Positions 33,298 to 43,629 of a stretch of DNA of 64,000 nucleotides are shown one piece after another. Source of the stretch: Paenibacillus polygoni. Its GTDB lineage: Bacteria > Bacillota > Bacilli > Paenibacillales > Paenibacillaceae. The DNA lies in contig NZ_CP127162.1 of assembly GCF_030263935.1 (NCBI RefSeq), positions 3,171,501-3,235,500 of the forward strand, in the 5' to 3' direction. Position 1 is the stretch's first letter, and each line of letters opens with the position of its first letter. Under the pieces are notes generated by a model. It saw nothing but the letters and a program-made list of their open reading frames with translations. It was not told the origin of the DNA and did no database searches. Position numbers and translations under genes: made by a program.

Positions 33298-34464
33298 ATG
33301 AACAAACAGATAATAAATGACACGATTGATCAATATAGTTCCCGTTTTAAAGAAATATCATTATATATTGGCGCAAATCCTGAGCTTGGAAATGAAGAAT
33401 TTCTTGCCAGTAAGCGGCTAAAAGAAGAACTGATATATCATGGTTTCGAAGTGGAGGCCCCTGTACTAGGTCTTGATACTGCATTCATTGGTACTTATAC
33501 CTCTTCTAAACCTGGCCCAAAAGTTGCTTTATTATGTGAGTATGATGCACTTCCAGAAATCGGACACGCTTGCGGGCATCACTTGATCTGTATGATGGGT
33601 TTAGGTGCAGCGGTTGGATTAAAATCGGTTATGGATACGATTGGGGGATCAATTAAAGTATTTGGTACCCCGGCAGAAGAAACAAGAGGAGCGAAAGTTC
33701 CTATGGCTGCAGCTGGACTATTTGATGATTGCGATGTTGCAATGATGACTCATCCATTTTATGCTTTTGAAAAGTCAGGAACATCCCTTGCGATTGATGC
33801 TGTTCAATTTGAATTTTTCGGTAAATCCTCTCATGCTGCGGCTACTCCTCACGAGGGAATTAATGCACTAGATGCCGTAATCCAAACTTTTAATGGAATC
33901 AATGCCTTCCGTCAACAAGTGAAAAGCACAGTTCGAATCCACGGTGTTATTAACCATGGCGGAGAGGCAGCTAATATCATTCCAGATTACGCTTCTGCCC
34001 AATTCTATGTACGTGCAGCCACACGTAAAGAACTTGATATCTTAACGAAACGTGTTATACAAATTGCAGAAGGTTCTGCTCTGCAAACGGGGTGCACACT
34101 CAAAACTTCAAATTATGAAACTTCCTATGATGAAATGTATACAAATGAAACCTTGTCTGACGTATTCTCAGCAAACCTTGTAGAACTCGGCATTGATGAG
34201 AAAGAGATTGTTACAGGAGAAGATCACGGCTCCATGGATATGGGAAATGTCTCTCTACGTGTTCCATCCATCCATCCATACATCAAAATCATTGATGAAC
34301 AACACGCGCTGCATTCCATTGAATTCAGAGACCTTGCCATGAAAGAGCAGGCTCTTGATGCTATGATTCTAGGTGCAAAAGCTTTAGCAGGCACTGCTTA
34401 TGATGTCATATCTCAGCCGGATCTCCTCGCTTCTATTCAAGATGAATTTCGGCGCAATGCATAA
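33298..34464 (+). CDS. M20D-family amidohydrolase/peptidase
   Basis: Metallo-amidohydrolase of 388 residues, AbgB/aminoacylase-like, cleaving amide bonds of small N-acyl or p-aminobenzoyl amino acids or peptides. The metal-binding segment EYDALPEIGHACGHH is at 81-95, the catalytic Glu pair in PAEETRGAK at 125-133, and a further ligand His in THPFYAF (151-157). The dimerisation (lid) domain covers about 165-285. Start: ATG after AAAGGGAGAG. It is divergent from the amino acid ABC transporter (218 bases apart), which suggests but does not show a joint role in peptide or amino acid scavenging. Confidence 0.88.
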   Translation: MNKQIINDTIDQYSSRFKEISLYIGANPELGNEEFLASKRLKEELIYHGFEVEAPVLGLDTAFIGTYTSSKPGPKVALLCEYDALPEIGHACGHHLICMMGLGAAVGLKSVMDTIGGSIKVFGTPAEETRGAKVPMAAAGLFDDCDVAMMTHPFYAFEKSGTSLAIDAVQFEFFGKSSHAAATPHEGINALDAVIQTFNGINAFRQQVKSTVRIHGVINHGGEAANIIPDYASAQFYVRAATRKELDILTKRVIQIAEGSALQTGCTLKTSNYETSYDEMYTNETLSDVFSANLVELGIDEKEIVTGEDHGSMDMGNVSLRVPSIHPYIKIIDEQHALHSIEFRDLAMKEQALDAMILGAKALAGTAYDVISQPDLLASIQDEFRRNA

Positions 34465-34508
34465 TACGCAGCAGTAATTTTTATTGAAATGAAAATAGAA
34501 ACAAGCAG

Positions 34509-34555
34509 AGAAGGGTCCTCTTGCCGTTTTGGCAAAAAGACCCTTCTTTTATTTT
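34509..34555. terminator. Bidirectional terminator between the M20 gene and glgA
   Basis: Nine-base outer stem (34509-34517 with 34539-34547) with an inner TTGCC/GGCAA hairpin and T-rich tails on both strands, in a convergent arrangement. Confidence 0.88.
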
Positions 34556-34562
34556 CCATACC

Positions 34563-35996
34563 TTATTCCGTTATTTGTTCGTAAATATCTATATATTCTC
34601 TCGCTGAAACTTCCCAGCTGTAATCGCCGCTCATTGCGTTATTCATAAGCTTCTTCCAATGTTCAGGCTGGCTGTAGAATGACTCTGCACGCCGAATCGT
34701 ATACAGCATGTCATGAGCATTAAAGTTGGTAAATGTAAATCCGGTTCCTTCCCCTGTGAATTCATTGTAAGCCTCGACCGTATCATTCAGTCCGCCCGTC
34801 TCCCTTACGATCGGAATACTTCCATATTGCAAAGCTAACAACTGACTAATTCCGCAGGGTTCAAAACTAGAAGGCATCAGGAACATATCGCTTCCCGCAT
34901 AGAATCTTCTCGACAATCCCTCATTAAAACGAATCTGAGCCGACATTTTTAGAGGATGGCGTTTCTCCGCTTCACGGAACCAGTGCTCAAATTCTCCTTC
35001 TCCTGTTCCGAGAAGAATAAACTGTACATCATCATAATATAATAACTCATCAAGAACTCTGGTTACGAGATCAAGACCTTTTGATTCCACTAGGCGAGTC
35101 ACCATGGCAATCACAGGAACTTCTGGTTTGACAGGTAATCCAAGTTCTTTTTGCAGCGCAATTTTGTTTTCCACTTTTTTATCGATCTGCTGCATATCAT
35201 AGGTTTTAGCCAGTTGATCATCAGTCGCAGGGTTATAACTATCTGTGTCTATACCGTTAACGATCCCTGTCAATTTACCTTCAATGGAACGCAGGAGCCC
35301 ATCTAAACCATATCCGTAATGAGATGTTTTGATCTCTTCTGCATAGGTTGGGCTTACGGTCGTAACATGATCAGAGTAGACTAATCCCGCTTTCATGAAA
35401 TTCAGGTTGCCATAATACTCTACACCTTCGGAGGTGAAATAACGGCTGTCCAGTGCAAGCAAATCACTGTGTACTTCATAAGGGAATACACCTTGATACA
35501 GCAGATTATGAATGGTGAATACGGTTTTTATGGACTGATAGGCTGCGATATGATCGAAATGCGCCTTCTTGAGCAAAGGAATCATAGCAGAATGCCAGTC
35601 ATGACAGTGGATGACATCCGGATGAAAATTCAAGAAAGGAATGACTTCGAGAACAGCTCGGTTAAAGAAAGCAAATCGTTCTCCGTCATCGATATATCCA
35701 TAAATTCCGTCTCTACCAAAGTAGTACTCATTATCTATGAAGTAAAAGGTAACACCTTGATGAACCAGTTGCTCAACGCCGCAGTACTGTTTGCGCCAGC
35801 CAACGTATACTTCTGTCACTTCAACAGGCTCCATCTGTTCTTTATAACGCTCAGGGATCTGTTTGTACTTAGGTAAAATGACCCGTACATCTACTCCCTC
35901 TTTAATGAGTGCCTGGGGCAGAGCACCAATTACATCGGCAAGTCCTCCTGTCTTTATGAATGGATGACCCTCTGCTGCGACATATAATACATTCAT
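34563..35996 (-). CDS. glgA: Glycogen synthase GlgA
   Basis: GT5 glycogen synthase of 477 residues that extends alpha-1,4-glucan from ADP-glucose. The ADP-glucose-binding KTGGLADV motif is at 15-22. The C-terminal Rossmann domain has MVTRLVESKGLDL and the catalytic loop SSFEPCGISQLLALQYG. Start: ATG after AAGGAGGAA. It follows glgB by 49 bases on the same strand, and glgC, which makes its substrate, is divergent from glgB. No glgP or glgD is in the window. Confidence 0.96.
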   Translation of the reverse strand: MNVLYVAAEGHPFIKTGGLADVIGALPQALIKEGVDVRVILPKYKQIPERYKEQMEPVEVTEVYVGWRKQYCGVEQLVHQGVTFYFIDNEYYFGRDGIYGYIDDGERFAFFNRAVLEVIPFLNFHPDVIHCHDWHSAMIPLLKKAHFDHIAAYQSIKTVFTIHNLLYQGVFPYEVHSDLLALDSRYFTSEGVEYYGNLNFMKAGLVYSDHVTTVSPTYAEEIKTSHYGYGLDGLLRSIEGKLTGIVNGIDTDSYNPATDDQLAKTYDMQQIDKKVENKIALQKELGLPVKPEVPVIAMVTRLVESKGLDLVTRVLDELLYYDDVQFILLGTGEGEFEHWFREAEKRHPLKMSAQIRFNEGLSRRFYAGSDMFLMPSSFEPCGISQLLALQYGSIPIVRETGGLNDTVEAYNEFTGEGTGFTFTNFNAHDMLYTIRRAESFYSQPEHWKKLMNNAMSGDYSWEVSAREYIDIYEQITE

Positions 35997-36045
35997 TACT
36001 TGCTTCCTCCTTATTATGCCTTACTTAACCCGATGTAACTTCCTT

Positions 36046-38097
36046 TTACAAGGATGGTTCACCATCTTTTATTTTTTTGGCTTGTCTTCTAGGTTTCTTT
36101 GTTTCTATGATTTCTTCCTTTTTCCTGCTTTTCTGTTTTGATTTCGAAGTGGTATTAAGGACGGGCTCATCCTTTATGGAAGCACGTTTGCTTCTGGGTG
36201 TCTTCTTGAAAATAACAATACTTAGAGGTGGCAAGGTAACCTCCATACTATTCGGCTGTCCATGATAGCTGATCTTTTCAGTGCGCACTTCTTCGTTAAG
36301 AAGACCTTGTCCGCCAAAATCAACCCGATCACTATTAAACACCTCTGTATAGGAACCAGAACGGTGTACACCCACTCTATAATGAGAACGGGATACAGGT
36401 TGCAGGTTAATAAGTACGATTAGGGAGTCACCTGGTTTTTTCCCTTTTCTTACAAAAGTAAGAACACTTTGAGACCGATCATCTGCCGAGATCCATTCAA
36501 ATCCATCGGTACTGTGATCTAATTCCCATAACCCTTTTTCTTGTAAATAAAATTCATTTAATGATTTGGAGAAATGGAGAAGCTTTCGGTGGCTCTCATA
36601 GTCAAGCAAAAACCAATCTAAAGGTTCTTCATCCTTCCATTCAATGAATTGACCAAACTCTCCACCCATGAAGAGCAGTTTTTTCCCAGGAGAAGTGATA
36701 AAATAACCGAGCAATGCACGCAGACCCGCGAATTTCTGTTCATAATCTCCCGGCATTTTATTAAGGAGAGATTTCTTGCCGTGTACCACTTCATCGTGTG
36801 ACAGCGGCAGCAAATGGTTCTCACTATAAGCATATACCGAAGGGAAAGTTAATAAATTATGTCTTGCCGGACGCTCCGAAAAATCCGTTTCAAAATACTC
36901 AAGCGTATCATTCATCCATCCCATGTTCCATTTGTAGTTAAAGCCGAGTCCACCCGCATATACAGGACTTGTTACTTGTGACCATGAACTGGATTCTTCC
37001 GCCATCATTAACGCTGCAGGGTAATAATGAAAAACCGTTTCATTTAATTGTTTAATAAATTCAATGGCTTCCACGTTTTCATTCGTACCTTTGTCGTTAA
37101 GACAATACTGGCCTTCTGCTTTTTCAAAGTCCAACTTCAGCATACTTGTTACTGCATCGATACGCAGACCATCAATATGGTACATATCCATCCAGTAAAG
37201 CGCATTTGATATGAGAAACGAGCGAACCTCCGGTTTGGAGTAATCAAAACTCAGGGTTCCCCAACCCGGTTTTTCCGCCTTAAGCGGATCTGCATACTCA
37301 AAGAGTGGTGTTCCATCAAACATCCGAAGTCCGTGGGCATCTTTAGCGAAATGTGCAGGTACCCAGTCTAAAATAACACCGATCCCTGCTTGATGCAGCT
37401 GATCAATTAGGTACATAAAATCATGTGGCGTCCCGTACCTGCTTGTCGGAGCATAATATCCGGTATTCTGATATCCCCATGACAAGTCGTATGGATGTTC
37501 CGTTATTGGCATAAACTCTACATGAGTGTAAGACATTTCTTTCAAATAAGGGATTAATAACTCAGGCATTTCAGCATATGTATAGAACTCCCCTGTCTCT
37601 TTTTGTTTCCATGTCCCAAAATGCATCTCATAGATATTAAGCGGTTTTTGGTATATCTCTTTACGCTTACGTCTCCAGGAAGCATCCTTCCACTTATAGC
37701 CTTCGATCTTGGAGGTAATGGAAGCTGTTCTCGGCCTTACTTCTGCATGGAAAGCATAAGGGTCAGCTCTAAGCAAAGATTCATTATTAGAGGTGAGAAT
37801 ATGATATTTGTAAAATGTTCCTTCTTCAATGTCAGGAAAAAAACGAGTCCAAAGCCCAGAATCGGGTATCTTATATAATATATCCGCTTCTCCCAGACCG
37901 TGATAACCATTGCGATCAAGAGCTAGGCCTACTTTTGAAGCATTAGGTGCCCAGACTGTGAAACGATAGCCTGATACTCCGTCTTCCTGAACCGGATGAG
38001 CTCCGAGAAAATGATAACTAAAATGTGAAGTTCCTTCGTGAAACAAATAAATATCTTCCGAAGAGATAAAGGATTTCGGTACATTGTTTTCGATCAA
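36046..38097 (-). CDS. glgB: 1,4-alpha-glucan branching enzyme GlgB
   Basis: GH13 branching enzyme, about 683 residues. A CBM48 domain lies at roughly 35-120. The catalytic barrel contains DWVPAHFAKD, nucleophile Asp314 in DGLRIDAVTSML, acid/base Glu367 in LMMAEESSSW and the transition-state region LPLSHDEVVHGKKSL. The C-terminal beta-domain ends near 633 and is followed by about 50 Lys/Arg/Ser-rich residues (SKSKQKSRKKEEI and similar), a basic tail that most GlgB proteins lack. Start: the frame opens with a GTG at 38106 that is part of the AAGGTGAT RBS, so I prefer the TTG at 38097 just downstream. It is first in a glgB-glgA unit. Confidence 0.94.
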   Translation of the reverse strand: MIENNVPKSFISSEDIYLFHEGTSHFSYHFLGAHPVQEDGVSGYRFTVWAPNASKVGLALDRNGYHGLGEADILYKIPDSGLWTRFFPDIEEGTFYKYHILTSNNESLLRADPYAFHAEVRPRTASITSKIEGYKWKDASWRRKRKEIYQKPLNIYEMHFGTWKQKETGEFYTYAEMPELLIPYLKEMSYTHVEFMPITEHPYDLSWGYQNTGYYAPTSRYGTPHDFMYLIDQLHQAGIGVILDWVPAHFAKDAHGLRMFDGTPLFEYADPLKAEKPGWGTLSFDYSKPEVRSFLISNALYWMDMYHIDGLRIDAVTSMLKLDFEKAEGQYCLNDKGTNENVEAIEFIKQLNETVFHYYPAALMMAEESSSWSQVTSPVYAGGLGFNYKWNMGWMNDTLEYFETDFSERPARHNLLTFPSVYAYSENHLLPLSHDEVVHGKKSLLNKMPGDYEQKFAGLRALLGYFITSPGKKLLFMGGEFGQFIEWKDEEPLDWFLLDYESHRKLLHFSKSLNEFYLQEKGLWELDHSTDGFEWISADDRSQSVLTFVRKGKKPGDSLIVLINLQPVSRSHYRVGVHRSGSYTEVFNSDRVDFGGQGLLNEEVRTEKISYHGQPNSMEVTLPPLSIVIFKKTPRSKRASIKDEPVLNTTSKSKQKSRKKEEIIETKKPRRQAKKIKDGEPSL

Positions 38098-38293
38098 AGA
38101 GATCACCTTCTTTTTAAAATAGAATAAACACTACAAAAACATTATTACCCCATTTTCTCCATTATGAAAATGAAAAATAGCTAAACGAAAATATAAATTT
38201 GATTTTTAGCTTTTTTCAGAAAATAGTGATTCACCTATGCTGGGCTCCGTTTAATAACATATCACGGAAACATACTATGGGAGGGAAATACTA

Positions 38294-39502
38294 ATGGCTA
38301 AAAAAGCATGTATCGCCATGTTATTGGCAGGAGGAGAAGGGAAGCGTCTTGCTCCACTGACATCGAAAATCGCAAAACCCGCTGTCCACTTCGGCGGTAA
38401 TTATCGAATCATTGATTTTCCTCTCAGTAACTGCGTAAATTCAGGTATTGACACGGTGGGAGTCTTAACACAGTACGAGGCAGAATCTTTACATGGACAT
38501 ATTGGTAAAGGCGAACCTTGGAAATTAAATACAACGAAGGATAAAGGAGTTACTCTTCTTCCTTCTTGGAATACAGGTTCAGATGAGTACTGCGGAACGG
38601 CAGATGCTATCTATAAAAATATTGAATACATCGATGCACAAGATCCAGAGAACGTCCTTATCTTGTCTGGTGACCATATTTATCAAATGGATTATCGAAA
38701 AGTTCTGAAGTACCATGAGGAAAAACAAGCATTAGCTACCATTGCAGTAATGGAAGTACCTTGGAATGAAGCTCATCGCTTTGGAGTATTGAATACCAAT
38801 GAAGACATGCGTGTGACTGAGTTTGTTGAAAAACCAGCTCAACCGGAAAGCAACTTGGCTTCTATGGGTATTTATGTGTTTAACTGGAAGCATCTTAAAA
38901 AGCATTTGATCGAGGATGCGGCTTCTACGGAGTCTAGTCATGACTTTGGTAAGGATATCATTCCTTCTATGCTGAAGGGAGAAGATCCACTTTATGTATA
39001 TAACTTTGAAGGATATTGGAAAGATGTTGGTACAGTGCAATCCTTATGGGACGCCCATATGGATGTATTAAACGGAGTGAACTTGACGAAAGAAGAACTT
39101 GAGGCATGGCCTATGTATTCACGTCAAGGACGTACGAAGCTAACTGGTTATAGACAAAAAGCAACAATATCCAAAAATTCTATCGTCCATGATCAATGCT
39201 ACATGGAAGGAAATTCTGATCGTTCTGTTATCTTCTACGGTGCAGAGATTGGTAGAAATTCCACAATTAAAGAAAGTGTAATCATGCCTAATGCTCGCAT
39301 TGGACGTAATGTGACCATAGATCGTGCCATTATCGGTGAAGGAGCGATCATTAGAGATGGAGCAGTCATCAAAGGCAGTCTAGATGAAATTGTTGTCATT
39401 GGTCCTGGAGAAACGGTTGCTGGCAAACCTTCTGTTCGTACAAATCGTCTTCTCAAAGACGTGTACGAGAAAGCAGGACAGCTACGAGCAACTTCGAGCT
39501 AA
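38294..39502 (+). CDS. glgC: Glucose-1-phosphate adenylyltransferase GlgC
   Basis: Makes ADP-glucose from ATP and glucose-1-phosphate, the committed step of glycogen synthesis. The 402-residue protein has the nucleotide loop [12 protein letters not shown] (12-23) with the product-contact KPAVHFGG (28-35), the [12 protein letters not shown] segment, [11 protein letters not shown] and the glucose-phosphate-binding VEKP motif. A C-terminal left-handed beta-helix (about 290-390; repeats such as [20 protein letters not shown]) follows. Start: ATG after GGGAGGG. It is divergent from glgB-glgA with 187 to 196 bases between. There is no adjacent GlgD regulatory subunit, so a homotetramer is likely. 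Confidence 0.96.
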   Translation: MAKKACIAMLLAGGEGKRLAPLTSKIAKPAVHFGGNYRIIDFPLSNCVNSGIDTVGVLTQYEAESLHGHIGKGEPWKLNTTKDKGVTLLPSWNTGSDEYCGTADAIYKNIEYIDAQDPENVLILSGDHIYQMDYRKVLKYHEEKQALATIAVMEVPWNEAHRFGVLNTNEDMRVTEFVEKPAQPESNLASMGIYVFNWKHLKKHLIEDAASTESSHDFGKDIIPSMLKGEDPLYVYNFEGYWKDVGTVQSLWDAHMDVLNGVNLTKEELEAWPMYSRQGRTKLTGYRQKATISKNSIVHDQCYMEGNSDRSVIFYGAEIGRNSTIKESVIMPNARIGRNVTIDRAIIGEGAIIRDGAVIKGSLDEIVVIGPGETVAGKPSVRTNRLLKDVYEKAGQLRATSS

Positions 39503-39534
39503 AAAAGATTATTTTCATCATACCATCTTTGAAC

Positions 39535-39568
39535 AAAAAGAGCATCCCATAATTGGGATGCTCTTTTT
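39535..39568. terminator. Bidirectional terminator after glgC
   Basis: Perfect 15-base stem (39535-39549 with 39554-39568) flanked by A-run and T-run, between convergent glgC and the GNAT gene. Confidence 0.95.
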
Positions 39569-39598
39569 GTAGTGTCTAGTGTATTGTCTTCTTTAACG

Positions 39599-40126
39599 TT
39601 ATCTTTGATATAGGTTTACTTTTCGATCTCCCATATCGGTCACACCCAGGTGAGTGAACCCCAGCCCTTGATAAAACTCATTCAGTTTCGGACTGTGAGT
39701 GATGCAATCGAGACGCAAGCCCCTTTTTCCTGCAGCAATAACGATCTCTTCTGCTGCATCAATCATCCAGCTGCTTAGTCCCCGCTTGCGATAAGCTCTG
39801 CCTACGGTCAATCGATGCAGGTAACCATATGCCTTATCATTAAGCGCCCCCCAATAAGCAGGATCATCTCCTTGCAGGGTGAATAATCCGGCTGGGGACT
39901 CATTTAAGTAAACCATATAAATATCTCGATTATCAAAATATTTGCGAATAGAATCTAGTGTAAATAGATCGGGTGTCCAGTGTCTAAGGTCATTACCGAC
40001 CATCCACTCTGCCGCTTCAACAAGCAGTGCTCTCATCTCTTCCGCTTGATTAGGCGTCACTTGTACCAGTCTAACAATGCCATCCGGTTCTTCTTTCGAT
40101 TTGATTACTTTTAAATCTTGCATCAT
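39599..40126 (-). CDS. GNAT-family acetyltransferase
   Basis: A 175-residue acetyltransferase. Acetyl-CoA-binding motif A reads GYLHRLTVGRAYRKRGLSSWM (R-K-R-G-L-S near 118-123), followed by AAEEIVIAAGKRGLRLDCITHS and the motif B end LNEFYQGLGFTHLGV. Start: ATG after AGAGGTAGAGG, 19 bases behind the histidine kinase gene, so it is probably the last gene of that operon. The acceptor is unknown. Confidence 0.87.
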   Translation of the reverse strand: MMQDLKVIKSKEEPDGIVRLVQVTPNQAEEMRALLVEAAEWMVGNDLRHWTPDLFTLDSIRKYFDNRDIYMVYLNESPAGLFTLQGDDPAYWGALNDKAYGYLHRLTVGRAYRKRGLSSWMIDAAEEIVIAAGKRGLRLDCITHSPKLNEFYQGLGFTHLGVTDMGDRKVNLYQR

Positions 40127-40145
40127 GACCCTCTACCTCTCCCCT

Positions 40146-41576
40146 TTAGACTACTTCAGGATCTATATCAGATTCGAAGTGTTCTTCCTGGGTTAAAGCA
40201 GGAAGTTTGACTGTCACCGTTGTTCCATTTCCAAGTTCACTTTCCATCTGAAGCGTACCGCCATGAAGCTCAATCAGCTGCTGACTAATCGCTAGACCAA
40301 GCCCTGTCCCTCCATGCTGATGATCAACTTGGTAGAATCGATCTTTCACACGCTCCAGATGTTCTTCACTGATCCCGATTCCTGTATCTTGAACAATGAC
40401 AACTACCTGATCTTGCTCACGTTTGATCGTAATATCGATCCAAGTATTCATGTGAGAAAATTTAATAGCATTGTCAATCACATTAAGGAAGACTTGTTTT
40501 AACCGGTTGCCATCACCAAGAATTAAATAATCTTCCTCATCTGCAGTGAGTCTTAGTTTGATTTGTTTTTGTTCTGCTTTGGCCCATACATTCAGCATTA
40601 TCTCTTGCAGTACTTCACGAACACTAACCGTGCCTTTGACCATCTTCATCTCATTTTGTTGCAATTTAGAGAAATCGAGCAGTTCTTCAACGAGCCCAAT
40701 AAGCCGGTTCGTTTCTTTTGATATGATCTTAAGACCCATCTTTGTTTCTTCTGGATCATACCCTCCTGATTCAAGTGTTTCATTCCATCCTTTTATACTG
40801 GTCAGCGGAGTACGAAGTTCATGAGAAATGGAAGAAATGAAATCATCCTTCACCTGATTACTGCGCACAATTTCCTCAGCCATATAATTTAAGGTAGAAG
40901 AAAGTTCACCAATCTCATATTTATAGTCCCCTTCAATTCGGACATCAAAGCGGCCTTTTGCCATCTCTGCCGAGGCGGCAGTAATGATATTAATCGGTCT
41001 TACGATGGAATTTGCAAGTCCGATACTAATTGTGAAGACTAACACAAGTACCCCTACAACGATCAGCCCTGACCATACTAAAATATCGACTAGCGCATCA
41101 TTCACTCGCTCCATACTTGTTACATACCGAGCAATATATACATTATCGTTACCGTAATCTATTTTGGTAGATACCGCCATCACAGACTCGCCTGTGATTA
41201 CATCCTTACCTATCCAGCGGCCCGTACTGCCTTTAAGTGCCTGCGGGACATCACTTGTCTGAACTACCCGATCTGATTCAAAACCGGAGGAAAGTGCAAG
41301 TACACGGCCCTCCGTATCCAGAATTTCAAGCGAAGTATTTTCGAGTTTAAGATAATACATGAGATTGGATATGAACGAACTCTCGTTACTGCTGTCTATA
41401 AATGATGAATTGTAATATCTGATTACATTTTTAGAGTTAGACTCAATGTAGTTATATATACTATCGTAGTAGTACTTCTGCATCGCAACCAGAAAGATGG
41501 ATTCAATCAAAAGCAGCGCAAGCAGAACAAGAATAAAATACTGCAGAACAATTTGCCTGCGAATGCCTTTCATCAT
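40146..41576 (-). CDS. Two-component sensor histidine kinase
   Basis: Membrane kinase of 476 residues. Helices at about 10-33 and 163-187 flank an extracellular sensing domain of about 125 residues (PAS/Cache-like in size). HAMP follows at 187-240, then the dimerisation and phosphoacceptor domain with SSISHELRTPLTS (His252). The ATPase domain has N-box NVIDNAIKFS, G1 VQDTGIGISEEH and G2 HGGTGLGLAIS. Its ATG overlaps the response-regulator stop (TAATG), and both are coupled to a lipoprotein and an ABC ATPase upstream. The signal is unknown. Confidence 0.93.
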   Translation of the reverse strand: MMKGIRRQIVLQYFILVLLALLLIESIFLVAMQKYYYDSIYNYIESNSKNVIRYYNSSFIDSSNESSFISNLMYYLKLENTSLEILDTEGRVLALSSGFESDRVVQTSDVPQALKGSTGRWIGKDVITGESVMAVSTKIDYGNDNVYIARYVTSMERVNDALVDILVWSGLIVVGVLVLVFTISIGLANSIVRPINIITAASAEMAKGRFDVRIEGDYKYEIGELSSTLNYMAEEIVRSNQVKDDFISSISHELRTPLTSIKGWNETLESGGYDPEETKMGLKIISKETNRLIGLVEELLDFSKLQQNEMKMVKGTVSVREVLQEIMLNVWAKAEQKQIKLRLTADEEDYLILGDGNRLKQVFLNVIDNAIKFSHMNTWIDITIKREQDQVVVIVQDTGIGISEEHLERVKDRFYQVDHQHGGTGLGLAISQQLIELHGGTLQMESELGNGTTVTVKLPALTQEEHFESDIDPEVV

Positions 41577-42271
41577 TAAGCTCTACCTTTCCACTTGTAG
41601 CCATGCCCCCAAACCGTTTGGAGAAATTCCGGCTCAGAAGGGTTGCCTTCAATTTTTTGACGTAGTCGTCTTATGTTTACATCTACAATTTTAGGATCTC
41701 CCATGTACTCTTTACCCCACACATGATCGAGAAGTACATCCCGGCTCAGAGGAGTGTTTTCTTTTTCAAGGAAGAATTGTACAAGAGAAAACTCTGTCGG
41801 TGTTAGTTCAATGGACTGACCATTTCTTTTAAACTGCTTGGAAATGAGGTCAAGTGAGAATGGACCTGATTCAAAGGTAACTTTGGCCGCTGTTTCCCGG
41901 TGTACATTCACTCGGCGCAACAAAGACTGTATACGTGCAATAAGCTCGGTCGGACTAAAAGGTTTACTTACATGATCGTCAGCCCCCACAGATAAAGCAT
42001 AGACTTTATCCTGTTCCTGAACTTTTGCTGTTAAAAAGATAATCCCGATTCGTTCATTGGTTTCACGAATACGGCGGCACACTTCAAACCCATCAATTCC
42101 AGGTACCATGACATCAAGAAGCGCAATATCAATATCGCTTACGGCATTAATGATCTTCATTGCCTCAAGACCGTCCGCCGCTTCCAGGACATCAAATCCA
42201 TTTCTTTTTAAATTCAGTACGATAAAACTGCGGATAGACTCCTCATCTTCCATGATCAATACTTTACTCAT
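41576..42271 (-). CDS. OmpR-family response regulator
   Basis: A 231-residue regulator: receiver domain 1-120 with phosphoacceptor Asp53 (LLDVMVPG), the conserved acidic pair near residue 9 (EDEES) and the Lys of SKPFSPTE. A winged-helix DNA-binding domain of PhoB/OmpR type follows at about 130-230 (LTPTEFSLVQFFLEKE, RDVLLDHVWG, VDVNIRRLRQKIE). The start ATG overlaps the end of the lipoprotein gene by four bases. It pairs with the kinase immediately downstream. Its targets, possibly its own operon, are unknown. Confidence 0.94.
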   Translation of the reverse strand: MSKVLIMEDEESIRSFIVLNLKRNGFDVLEAADGLEAMKIINAVSDIDIALLDVMVPGIDGFEVCRRIRETNERIGIIFLTAKVQEQDKVYALSVGADDHVSKPFSPTELIARIQSLLRRVNVHRETAAKVTFESGPFSLDLISKQFKRNGQSIELTPTEFSLVQFFLEKENTPLSRDVLLDHVWGKEYMGDPKIVDVNIRRLRQKIEGNPSEPEFLQTVWGHGYKWKGRA

Positions 42272-43629
42272 TCTATTATCATTCCTTCCTGTTGCGGATC
42301 TGTAAGTAAATTATTACTTGGTGTGTTTTGACCGGCTTGTTTTGGCAATCTATAGCCTATTACCTGATTACTAGAACGAACGATTTGTTTCCATTCGTCT
42401 TTGACCCGTTCCCAGCTGTCTAGTGAGAAGAACTGAATCTCAGCAACTGTTTCATCGGTATCTGCCAATTTAAAGCGTAAATATTTATCCTTCACTGACT
42501 TCGTATCAAGTGTGACATTCCCATATTGTTCGGGTTTCAAGTTGAAATAAAAACGATCCTGATCATCCCGATATTGCTGCATGATAAAGGTTAGGCCATC
42601 TTCACCATTCCATTGATAAAAGGAATAGAAGTATAGTTTTTCACTATCTACAAAATGTTCCCAGCCCGGCGGTTCTTCAAGCAAACCGAATTCCACAATA
42701 CCGTCATTGTTAATATCTTCACTTAATATCCGTCTAGGTTTAAACGTAATATCGGTTCCTTTAAAAGCCTCAACCAATTGATTATCTTCCATATAAATTA
42801 AATCAGAATAGGAATTCGAAGCATCAAGCGCAATATCTAGAATAATCCCTGTCTTGTTCTTCGATATTTTTCCTGCGGATACATTATAGAAATCCCGCAT
42901 CTTCGTATCAATCGTCATTTTGTCGAGCACTTCAAAACTTCCATCGTTATATTGATATACCGTTATCGTCCCTTGTCCTGTCGTCGGGAGAATATTCATG
43001 ATTGTGAGGTCATGAATCCCATCACCATTTAAATCCATAGGATTACGAAATTCATCCATAATTACGTATTTTGAATAAGGCATCTCCAAAATTTTCTGCA
43101 GAGTTCCCCCTTTATACGTGTAGGAGACAAGCCAGTTTTGGGCATTCTGTTCTACCCCGCTTGAGAATCCAGCCAAAATTTCGAGTCCTTCATCCCCTGT
43201 GATCTCTTGTACACGAAAGGAATTAAGAACTGAACCTATCCCATCAAAAGTCAATTTCTTGACCCATGTATCTCCCTGCTTCTCAAGCAGCATTCCGCGA
43301 ATCTTCACTTCAGGGTCATCAGGCAGATCATAAAAAACAACTGCCTCCATGATGCCATCGTTATTTAAATCTTTTTGAATAATCTTATTTGACATCTCTC
43401 TGGGCTGGGTAATCGTAGAACCTTCAGGAAGTTCTCCTTGAATAACACTGAGTAGATTTTCTCTTTCTGTAGTCATTTGCGGAGTCTTCATAAGTGATTT
43501 TGGATCATTGAAGGAATCCAGTCCATTGCCGCAGCCGCTAATTAAAAATATAGAAAGCAGCATCGCGCCCAGAAAGAAAAATTGATGTGAATTTCTTATG
43601 ATTTGCACCAGATCACTCTTCTCATTCAT
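42268..43629 (-). CDS. FG-GAP-like calcium-motif lipoprotein
   Basis: A 453-residue lipoprotein with lipobox LISGC (Cys33). The body contains at least three FG-GAP/EF-like loops of the form DxNxDGxxE/D: DLNNDGIMEAVVFYD, DLNGDGIHDLTIMN and DINNDGIVEFGLLE. Each probably binds calcium within a beta-propeller of the VCBS/integrin-alpha type. The first ATG overlaps the ABC ATPase stop (TAATG), and its own stop overlaps the response-regulator start, so all are made from one message. A sensory or scaffold role for the kinase downstream is a reasonable guess but unproven. Confidence 0.8.
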   Translation of the reverse strand: MNEKSDLVQIIRNSHQFFFLGAMLLSIFLISGCGNGLDSFNDPKSLMKTPQMTTERENLLSVIQGELPEGSTITQPREMSNKIIQKDLNNDGIMEAVVFYDLPDDPEVKIRGMLLEKQGDTWVKKLTFDGIGSVLNSFRVQEITGDEGLEILAGFSSGVEQNAQNWLVSYTYKGGTLQKILEMPYSKYVIMDEFRNPMDLNGDGIHDLTIMNILPTTGQGTITVYQYNDGSFEVLDKMTIDTKMRDFYNVSAGKISKNKTGIILDIALDASNSYSDLIYMEDNQLVEAFKGTDITFKPRRILSEDINNDGIVEFGLLEEPPGWEHFVDSEKLYFYSFYQWNGEDGLTFIMQQYRDDQDRFYFNLKPEQYGNVTLDTKSVKDKYLRFKLADTDETVAEIQFFSLDSWERVKDEWKQIVRSSNQVIGYRLPKQAGQNTPSNNLLTDPQQEGMIIE

